A stretch of DNA of 5,914 nt. Source: an uncultured Pseudomonadota bacterium (lineage in GTDB: Bacteria; Pseudomonadota; Alphaproteobacteria; Rs-D84). Where the stretch lies: NCBI GenBank assembly GCA_902776515.1, contig CACYQE010000052.1:1-5914 (forward strand). The letters run 5' to 3'. The notes beneath the pieces are model-generated. The model was given only the letters and a program-made list of their open reading frames with translations. It made no database searches and was not told the DNA's origin. Made by a program: the position numbers and the translations under genes. Shown one piece after another: positions 1 to 5,181 of the stretch (its first letter is position 1; every line of letters starts with the position of its first letter).

Positions 1-1088
1 AAGAAGAGGACTTCAATGAAACCATCTATTACTGCAAAAGTGAGGACGTTGAACCACGGCTTCAGAAGGTAATCCGGGAAGCAGAGGCAGTAAAAAGACT
101 CATGACCGAAGATGCCTGGCATGAAATGCCAGAATACCAGCTTCTTATCCGGGTTCTGAATGAACAGGCTGACCGCACTGACGATGGTGAAGTCGTTCCT
201 AAAAACAAGAAGGATATCACACCTGGCAGCCTTCAAAATCCCTCTGATCCGGACGCAACATTCCGCAGCAAGGCCGGGAAGAGCCATAAAGGCTATGTCG
301 TGAACGTCATTGAGACAGTCGGGGAAGAAGGCAGCCTGATAACAGGAATCCGTACAGAACAGAACACTTACAGTGACAGCCAGTTCTGCAAAGATTACAT
401 CGACCAAAAGGAAGGTGATGATCCGGAAACCATGATCGCCGATGGCGCGTATGGTGGAGTCGAAAACCAGAATCTTGCAGAGGATAAAAACATCAACCTG
501 GTTACGACCAGCCTGAGCGGGCCGGACGCGGATCCGATCTTCGCGCAGTTTACTTTTAATGAAGAAGGGACCAAGGTGTTGAGCTGCCCGAAAGGCTATG
601 CGCCGATAAAGACCACCCACTACCCAAAGAAGGACACGTGCCGTGCACTCTTTGCAAAAAACCTCTGTGAGAACTGCCCTAACAGGGAGGCCTGCAAGGC
701 AAAACAGCAGAGAAAGAACTTCGCAGTCCATGTATCCAAAAGGATGATGCAGCGGGCTCAATATCGGGAAAAGCTATCCACGGAAGAATATCGGAAGCTC
801 ACCCATATGAGGAATGCCATTGAAGGGATCCCTTCAGTACTAAGACGAAGATATCATATTGATGATATTCCTACCTATGGATTGATCAGGACAAGAACCT
901 TCATCCAGTTCAAAGCGATGGCTTATAACTTTGTCAAGATACGGCATTACCGGCAGAGGCATAAGGATAACTGCGCCCTTCAACCGGCAATCGGGTAAAA
1001 ACGCAAGGATAAGACAGCCCTACAACAGGCGTTTATCCACAATAGGTAACTGACCTTTGGCCGATCCAAGTCAGAAAATGATCTCAGG
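1..1088 (+). mobile_element. Right part of an IS1182-type insertion sequence (left end outside window; right boundary approximate)
   Basis: This region holds the 3' part of a DDE transposase gene and about 90 bases of flank. Sampled lines are near 50% G+C, against roughly 33-43% in sampled lines further right. Arg codons are mainly AGG, AGA and CGG, while the downstream genes use CGT. The last foreign-looking codons in the adhesin frame are CGA (1062-1064), CTC (1083-1085) and AGG (1086-1088), so I place the right end near 1088. The terminal inverted repeat and target duplication cannot be tested because the left end is not in the window. An assembly join between two genomes would look the same. 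The flank has a possible nested hairpin (GGATAA at 1007-1012 with TTATCC at 1033-1038) but no U-tract that would make it a terminator. Confidence 0.7.
3..998 (+). CDS. IS1182-family DDE transposase, 3' part (5' end beyond window)
   Basis: The enzyme would cut and rejoin insertion-sequence ends. The frame is open to the left edge, giving 331 visible residues; the ATG at 102 is internal, since 33 in-frame codons precede it. Numbering from that Met, the RNase H-like DDE core is seen as Asp51 (DPDATFR), Asp114 (ADGAYGG) and Glu241 (NAIEG, in a helix of the form RNAIEGxxSxLRRR). Between the second Asp and the Glu lies a cysteine cluster (Cys162, 180, 189, 192, 198), a putative metal-binding insertion typical of IS1182-like DDE_Tnp_1_6 transposases. 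The end is a normal basic tail closed by TAA, so this part looks intact. Codon and base use differ from every other gene here and fit a recent import, perhaps from a Firmicutes gut species (inference). The N-terminal DNA-binding part is not visible. Confidence 0.88.
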   Translation, partial: EEDFNETIYYCKSEDVEPRLQKVIREAEAVKRLMTEDAWHEMPEYQLLIRVLNEQADRTDDGEVVPKNKKDITPGSLQNPSDPDATFRSKAGKSHKGYVVNVIETVGEEGSLITGIRTEQNTYSDSQFCKDYIDQKEGDDPETMIADGAYGGVENQNLAEDKNINLVTTSLSGPDADPIFAQFTFNEEGTKVLSCPKGYAPIKTTHYPKKDTCRALFAKNLCENCPNREACKAKQQRKNFAVHVSKRMMQRAQYREKLSTEEYRKLTHMRNAIEGIPSVLRRRYHIDDIPTYGLIRTRTFIQFKAMAYNFVKIRHYRQRHKDNCALQPAIG

Positions 1089-2495
1089 ATGGCTTTGGTT
1101 AACGTTGCAATTGGTGTTTTGACGAACGTCAATACAGCAAGTGCGGCTGTTGAATCTAACTTAGGCGACATCATAACTAATCTTAGCCTTTCAGAAGAGG
1201 CCAAGGCTGGTGCGGTAGATTTGGCAAACTATTCGTTCACAAATCCAGACGGTTCTGAAACTACTTTGGCAGCTATTGAAGGCGATTATGATGATTATGG
1301 TTCCGCTTATGACGATTATGTCGCAACATCTGCCGCTGATGGCACGACAGTTCAATTAAACGGCGTTGATTTGAATATAGCCCAGGGAACTGTTGCAGCA
1401 GCTAATTATCAGTATATGTATACCAATGCGGCGGGTGAATCCGGTTGGCGTAATGGTAATTCTGCACCTGTTACATTAAACAAGGATGTAGAATTGTCTT
1501 TTGACACGGTAAACATAGCTGCCAATATGACCGAAATAGCAAACGATTATATTGATATGGGTAACGCAGATGATGGCTGGACCTATGCAGAGGGCGGATG
1601 GCATTTAACAAGAACCGCAAATGGCACATTGCAAATAAACGGTTCTGATGTCACAACCGAAAACGAACAAACAGCATTTAGCGAATTGAGTGCACGTTAC
1701 AATGCGGATATGGCCGCACTTAAAAGCACTTTGGATGATTTGCACGAATATCAGGCAAGCAACGAAGATAACTATGCACTTATCGAAGGTATCGTAGATG
1801 CTGATAATGAATCTATTGCCAATATCGCAGCAAACCAAGCCACTTATACAGCCCAGGTTGCACAGTATAATCTTGATAATGCCGGTTATGTTGGATATCA
1901 AGGTTCTGTTGCCCAGGCAATTGATAACTCTATTGCAAGTGTTAATGGCACAATCCATGGTTTGATTAGCACAGAAAGTGCCGCAAACAATGAAACGACA
2001 AATGGTCGTGCATATAACGGCAATTTGGCAATCGGCACAACTGTTGAAGATCACTTGTTGGCATTGGATTCCGCAATTGGTAACCGTGCAACACTTCACG
2101 GGGAACATGTCCAGGCCGGTGCAGATGTTGTTACAAACCTGCAAACCCTGAATGATGGTATCGAAGCTGAAACACGTGCACGTATCGCAAGCGATGCCGC
2201 TTTGAGTAAAAAGGTTAATTCGTTGACCAGCAAAATCGATGATGTCGAAAAAGATATGTCTGCGGGTGTTGCCAGTGCGGTTGCATTGTCTTCGGTCGCG
2301 GTATCTGGTGTCAAGAAAGGTGAAGCATCTGTTGGTGGCGGTTATGGATACTATAACGGTGAATCCGCAATTGCTTTTGGTGCCGCAATGGGCTTAACAA
2401 ACAATTGGTCTGTTAATGCCGGGGCAGGTATGGGAACATCGGGTTCGAATGTTTCATTCCGTGCCGGAACAAATTACAAGTTCAAATTGTTTTAA
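1089..2495 (+). CDS. Trimeric autotransporter adhesin with YadA-like anchor; 5' end probably truncated at the IS junction
   Basis: Such proteins form outer-membrane trimers that present an adhesive stalk on the cell surface. Residues about 390-468 match the YadA anchor: a short coiled coil (ASDAALSKKVNSLTSKIDDV, about 368-387), the SAGVASAVALSS linker, then four amphipathic beta strands ending in a terminal Phe, as expected for BAM-dependent insertion. Residues about 195-390 look like an Ala/Asn-rich coiled-coil stalk. Residues 40-190 are a less repetitive passenger with an Asp/Tyr-rich stretch near 66-77 and two similar short pieces (LNGVDLN near 90-96, INGSDVT near 183-189). Residues 2-19 read as the hydrophobic core and A-S-A cleavage site of a signal peptide, but with no positive residue before the core. 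AGG directly abuts the ATG, leaving no spacing for a Shine-Dalgarno site. I infer that the true start was lost or displaced. At 468 residues it is small for the family. Confidence 0.85.
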   Translation: MALVNVAIGVLTNVNTASAAVESNLGDIITNLSLSEEAKAGAVDLANYSFTNPDGSETTLAAIEGDYDDYGSAYDDYVATSAADGTTVQLNGVDLNIAQGTVAAANYQYMYTNAAGESGWRNGNSAPVTLNKDVELSFDTVNIAANMTEIANDYIDMGNADDGWTYAEGGWHLTRTANGTLQINGSDVTTENEQTAFSELSARYNADMAALKSTLDDLHEYQASNEDNYALIEGIVDADNESIANIAANQATYTAQVAQYNLDNAGYVGYQGSVAQAIDNSIASVNGTIHGLISTESAANNETTNGRAYNGNLAIGTTVEDHLLALDSAIGNRATLHGEHVQAGADVVTNLQTLNDGIEAETRARIASDAALSKKVNSLTSKIDDVEKDMSAGVASAVALSSVAVSGVKKGEASVGGGYGYYNGESAIAFGAAMGLTNNWSVNAGAGMGTSGSNVSFRAGTNYKFKLF

Positions 2496-2512
2496 TAAAT
2501 TTGACTTGTAAT

Positions 2513-2540
2513 AAAATTCTTGATGTAAAGAATTTTTTTA
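2513..2540 (+). terminator. AT-rich hairpin with T-tract after the adhesin gene
   Basis: AAAATTCTT (2513-2521) pairs with AAGAATTTT (2528-2536) around a six-base loop, and the T run continues to 2539. It lies 17 bases past the adhesin stop codon. The geometry is right for a rho-independent terminator, but only one G-C pair is present, so it may be weak alone. Confidence 0.5.
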
Positions 2541-2549
2541 CTTATCCTT

Positions 2550-2582
2550 TTGAAAAAGCCATCATAATGATGGCTTTTCAAA
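2550..2582. terminator. Second long hairpin after the adhesin gene
   Basis: An arm at 2550-2564 pairs with 2568-2581 around a TAA loop, with one bulged A. The stem core is AAAAGCCATCA / TGATGGCTTTT. A-rich on one flank and T-rich on the other, it could stop transcription from either side, though the T run ends inside the stem. It backs up the weaker hairpin just before it. Confidence 0.6.
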
Positions 2583-2663
2583 TTTGAATAAAATATTCCC
2601 TGGTAACAGTGAAAAGGTAATTAACATTTTTGTTGTTTCAAGTGGGAAAACATAATTTTTTAT

Positions 2664-2692
2664 TTGACTTTTATAAGAAAAGCCTATAAAAT
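2664..2692 (+). promoter_or_regulatory. Sigma-70-type promoter for tRNA-Ala and rpsU
   Basis: A -35 box TTGACT (2664-2669) and a -10 box TAAAAT (2687-2692) are separated by 17 bases. An overlapping alternative -10, TATAAA (2685-2690), would give a 15-base spacer. Transcription would start near 2699, leaving a leader of about 11 bases before the tRNA. The match to consensus (5 of 6 in each box) and the position just before the tRNA support it. Confidence 0.75.
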
Positions 2693-2709
2693 ATGCGTCA
2701 CAGAGTTCT

Positions 2710-2786
2710 GGGGTTGTAGCTCAGTTGATTAGAGCGCCTGATTTGCATTCAGGAGGTCGTGGGTTTGAGTCCCATCAGCTCCACCA
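2710..2786 (+). tRNA. tRNA-Ala, anticodon UGC
   Basis: A complete cloverleaf with encoded CCA is visible. The acceptor GGGGTTG (2710-2716) pairs with CAGCTCC (2776-2782), including the G3-U70 wobble that is the alanine identity element; the discriminator is A. The D stem is GCTC/GAGC. The anticodon stem CCTGA/TCAGG encloses TTTGCAT, with anticodon TGC at 2744-2746. The T stem is GTGGG/CCCAT. Two positions are unusual: the D loop reads AGTTGATTA, with A at position 19 instead of G, and the T loop reads TTTGAGT, with T at position 56 instead of C. The two changes compensate each other, which suggests a functional molecule and argues against a decaying gene. It sits alone, outside any rRNA operon visible here, and shares a promoter with rpsU. 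Confidence 0.95.
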
Positions 2787-2796
2787 AAGTTTCGCT

Positions 2797-2806
2797 AAAG
2801 GGGGTG
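2797..2806 (+). promoter_or_regulatory. Ribosome binding site of rpsU
   Basis: AAAGGGGGTG ends eight bases before the ATG at 2815. It supports that start over the overlapping +2759 frame. It lies only 11 bases after the tRNA CCA end, so tRNA 3' processing must occur very near the translation start region. Confidence 0.75.
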
Positions 2807-2814
2807 AATAAGGT

Positions 2815-3021
2815 ATGGTTAAAGTTCTGGTTCGTGATAATAATGTTGAACAGGCATTACGTGTTGCAAAACGTAAATCTCAGAAAGAAGGCTTGTATCG
2901 TGAATCCAAGGAACGTCAACGCTATGAAAAACCTACAACCAAGCGTAAACGTAAACGTGAAGAAGCCGTTCGTAACGAAAAGAAACGTCAATCGAAACAA
3001 AGAATGGTTTTCGGATTCTAA
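2815..3021 (+). CDS. rpsU: 30S ribosomal protein bS21
   Basis: bS21 is a small, basic protein of the 30S subunit that binds near the anti-Shine-Dalgarno region and helps start translation. The 68-residue product fits the family in length and pattern: an N-terminal MVKVLVRDNNVEQALRVAKR strand-helix segment, then KEGLYRESKERQRYEKPTTK and a long Lys/Arg-rich tail (residues about 43-64). It starts 28 bases after tRNA-Ala with no promoter or terminator between them, so the two are most likely one transcript that is processed at the tRNA 3' end. Arg codons are nearly all CGT, as expected of a highly expressed native gene. A strong terminator follows 13 bases after the stop codon. Confidence 0.96.
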   Translation: MVKVLVRDNNVEQALRVAKRKSQKEGLYRESKERQRYEKPTTKRKRKREEAVRNEKKRQSKQRMVFGF

Positions 3022-3033
3022 AAAACATTTCCG

Positions 3034-3056
3034 CCGCCCAATTGGGCGGTTTTTTG
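3034..3056 (+). terminator. Rho-independent terminator of the tRNA-Ala/rpsU unit
   Basis: CCGCCC (3034-3039) and GGGCGG (3044-3049) form a perfect GC-rich stem around AATT, followed by six T residues (3050-3055). It closes the tRNA-rpsU transcript. Confidence 0.93.
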
Positions 3057-3096
3057 TTGCTTTTTGTTAATACAAATTCCTAGGGATTAGTTCGTA

Positions 3097-3126
3097 TTGT
3101 GTATATGGTGCGGTTGGGGATATAAT
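3097..3126 (+). promoter_or_regulatory. Probable promoter of the DUF378 gene
   Basis: A perfect -10 box TATAAT (3121-3126) lies 18 bases after a weak -35-like TTGTGT (3097-3102). Transcription would start near 3133, giving a leader of about 47 bases. A tiny inverted repeat (GTCT/AGAC) sits at 3133-3144, right at the predicted start; it could be an operator half-site pair or chance. Confidence 0.5.
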
Positions 3127-3166
3127 TCGTATGTCTTAAAAGACACAAGTTAAACAATTTTTATAT

Positions 3167-3171
3167 AAGGG
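3167..3171 (+). promoter_or_regulatory. Ribosome binding site of the DUF378 gene
   Basis: AAGGG lies eight bases before the ATG at 3180 and fixes this start. Confidence 0.7.
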
Positions 3172-3179
3172 AAAATAAA

Positions 3180-3383
3180 ATGAAAGGATTAACAGATTAT
3201 GTTTTGGCACCTTTGACTTTTGTCGGGGCTATCAATTGGGGTTTGGTGGGTATATTCGGCTTTGATTTGGTTGCTTGGTTGTTTGGACCGGCAACGTTGG
3301 TCAGCAACATCGTATATTCACTGGTGGGTATTGCCGCAATTGTATGGTTAATAATTATGTTTATTGATAAACCAATTAGATAA
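3180..3383 (+). CDS. DUF378 (YuzA-like) small membrane protein
   Basis: The 67-residue protein matches the DUF378 family, whose function is not known. The family signature is clear: an N-terminal helix leading into GAINWGLVGIFGFDLVAWLFG (residues about 16-36, shown here to define the motif by position), with the Asn-Trp-Gly core at 19-21. Two hydrophobic segments, about 8-33 and 42-62, make it an inner-membrane hairpin with a short charged tail (DKPIR). It has its own promoter and Shine-Dalgarno site and is closed by a terminator, so it is probably transcribed alone. It runs convergent to the PBP gene. Nothing in its neighbourhood points to a job. Confidence 0.9.
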   Translation: MKGLTDYVLAPLTFVGAINWGLVGIFGFDLVAWLFGPATLVSNIVYSLVGIAAIVWLIIMFIDKPIR

Positions 3384-3389
3384 TAACAT

Positions 3390-3416
3390 AAAAAACCCGC
3401 TTGTTGCGGGTTTTTT
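3390..3416. terminator. Bidirectional terminator between DUF378 and the PBP gene
   Basis: CCCGC (3396-3400) pairs with GCGGG (3406-3410) around TTGTT, flanked by six A (3390-3395) and six T (3411-3416). It has a T-tract in both directions, so it serves both convergent genes. The TAA stop of the minus-strand PBP gene (3415-3417) overlaps the outer edge of the T run. Confidence 0.93.
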
Positions 3417-5181
3417 ACTCTGTGATATCATGAAATATTGTGGCGGGAATAGTGCCACCTGTTACCTTGGAACCCATTGATGTAAAATCATCGTTTCCGA
3501 CCCAAACACCAATAACCAATTTGTCGGTTGCACCAACAAACCACGCATCGCGATTATCGTTACTGGTCCCTGTTTTTCCGCCGATGACCCCTGGGGCGGC
3601 GGCACGGTGACCCGTTCCAGCGTTTGAAACAACGTCTGATAACATTTTATTCATATATTCAACTGTTGTGTCCCCAAGTATTTTTATCGGTTCGGACGGA
3701 TTGCGTTCATACAAGATGTCACCCGCTGCATTTGTGATTTTTATAATAGAATAGGGCCGGACAGACATGCCGTTATTCCAAATCACCGCGTATAATGTTG
3801 TTAAATCCAAAAGGTTCATTTCCGAAGCCCCCAGAACAGTGGAATATTCGCGTCTTAATTTGTTGCCGACCCCCATGCGACCCGCCATCGATAAAACAGA
3901 ATCTAACCCAAATTGCTTGGTAAGTTTTAGTGGAACAGAATTAACACTTTTTGCAAAAGCAGTTGCCAATGTAATGTCACCATAATATCTACCGTTATAA
4001 TTTTGTGGATTGTAATCACCAATTGCAAAGGGTGAATCATTAACACTTGTTTCCGGGGTTAATCCATTTTCCAACGCAACAAGATAAACAACGGGCTTAA
4101 AGGTGCTGCCGGGTTGACGATGTGCCAAGGCACGATTAAATTGACTGGTCTGATAATTTACCCCACCAATCATTGCACGTATTGCACCATCACGTTCCAT
4201 GGCAACAACCGCACCTTGGTGTGTATCAAGATGTTTTGGCATAATTTGCGTTATCTTGTTTTGGGTTTCCGGGGACAGCGTGGTGTAAACATATAAATCT
4301 GAATCGGTAATTCCAATTTGTGATGACAATTCGTCCGTAACAAAATCAGTCCAATACCGATACAGGTTTGTGTTGTTCGTCTTTTTTGCAGGTGCCAACT
4401 GGGATGCGGCGATACGTGCAGCGTTTATATCAATATATCCCTGGCGGACCATTTCTTGCAAAATAACCCTTGCACGGGCGATGTTTTTTTGCGGATACAA
4501 TATGGGGCTGTAATTCGTTGGGGCTTTTAGCATAGCCGCAATTTGTGCGGATTCGGCAAGTGATAATTCGGTTGCGTTTTTTTGAAATATCACACGTGCC
4601 GCCGCATCAATTCCACGCAGACCACCAACCAAAGAAACGCGATTCATATATAAATCAAGAATTTGGTTTTTATCAAAACGATTTTCTAACCAATATGATA
4701 AAATCAATTCTTGCACTTTGCGTGAAATTTTTTTATCGCGTGACAAGAATATATTTTTTGCTGTTTGTTGTGTAATAGAAGAACCACCAACCGCAAATCT
4801 TCCGTTAACCATATTTGATATCACCGCACGCAAAAGTGAACGTAAATCAATCGGACCATGTTGAAAGAAACGTTTGTCTTCAATAGATATAATTGCCTGC
4901 CAAACGTGTGGTGGCAGATTTTTTACAGTGACCGGTGTTCCCATAATACGGTTGTCGCTGCGAATTTCTTTGCCGTTTTTATCAAGAAACACAATAGCGG
5001 CCGGTCTGGTTTCGTGCAAGATGGCATCCAACGAAGGCATTTGAAAATAAATAACTGCAACATATCCCACAATCCCAACAAAGGTTAATGAAATAATATT
5101 TAAACACCACACAAGCAACCTGTGTCTAAAAGAAACAGGCTTTCTTTCGTTTTTTTCGGGTGCTTGTCTATTGTTGCCCAT
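3415..5181 (-). CDS. Class A (bifunctional) penicillin-binding protein, PBP1A-type
   Basis: It polymerises lipid II glycan strands and cross-links their peptides at the outer face of the inner membrane. A basic cytoplasmic tail is followed by one membrane anchor (about 21-46). The GT51 glycosyltransferase domain (about 70-230) has the catalytic Glu101 in EDKRFFQHGPID, GGSSITQQTAKN (132-143), RKVQE (154-158) and KNQILDLYMNRV (171-182). The transpeptidase domain (about 320-580) has Ser359 in STFK, SVN at 412-414 and KTG at 536-538. All catalytic motifs are present, so it should be active. At 588 residues it is short: it ends soon after the transpeptidase fold, with no C-terminal extension. Two GT motifs deviate slightly (HGPID for the usual HxGxD; NRVSLVGG for the usual NRVYFGxG). 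The ATG at 5181 lies inside the ligA end, overlapping it by 14 bases; an AAGG sits 11 bases upstream. Confidence 0.95.
   Translation of the reverse strand: MGNNRQAPEKNERKPVSFRHRLLVWCLNIISLTFVGIVGYVAVIYFQMPSLDAILHETRPAAIVFLDKNGKEIRSDNRIMGTPVTVKNLPPHVWQAIISIEDKRFFQHGPIDLRSLLRAVISNMVNGRFAVGGSSITQQTAKNIFLSRDKKISRKVQELILSYWLENRFDKNQILDLYMNRVSLVGGLRGIDAAARVIFQKNATELSLAESAQIAAMLKAPTNYSPILYPQKNIARARVILQEMVRQGYIDINAARIAASQLAPAKKTNNTNLYRYWTDFVTDELSSQIGITDSDLYVYTTLSPETQNKITQIMPKHLDTHQGAVVAMERDGAIRAMIGGVNYQTSQFNRALAHRQPGSTFKPVVYLVALENGLTPETSVNDSPFAIGDYNPQNYNGRYYGDITLATAFAKSVNSVPLKLTKQFGLDSVLSMAGRMGVGNKLRREYSTVLGASEMNLLDLTTLYAVIWNNGMSVRPYSIIKITNAAGDILYERNPSEPIKILGDTTVEYMNKMLSDVVSNAGTGHRAAAPGVIGGKTGTSNDNRDAWFVGATDKLVIGVWVGNDDFTSMGSKVTGGTIPATIFHDITE

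Noticed and set aside
1003..1040. Hairpin after the transposase (GGATAA/TTATCC with an inner GCC/GGC) as a terminator
   Set aside because: The loop is long, the stem short and no T-tract follows. It may be IS-end structure or chance.
980..1204. Minus-strand open frame of 74 codons across the IS/adhesin junction
   Set aside because: It spans the composition break, matches nothing I recognise, and has no ribosome binding site or domain pattern.
1605..2144. Minus-strand open frame of 179 codons opposite the adhesin
   Set aside because: It is unusually rich in Cys and Ile, has no family resemblance, and lies antisense to a gene with a clear YadA anchor. The open frame follows from the adhesin's codon pattern.
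2583..2663. Possible small gene, attachment site or repeat between the adhesin terminators and the tRNA promoter
   Set aside because: It is AT-rich sequence with no open frame, no repeat of the tRNA 3' end and no CRISPR-like or operator-like pattern that I could see.
2759..3070. Plus-strand frame of 103 codons starting inside the tRNA
   Set aside because: It overlaps rpsU in another frame, starts in the tRNA T stem and runs through the terminator. bS21 in the other frame is unmistakable.
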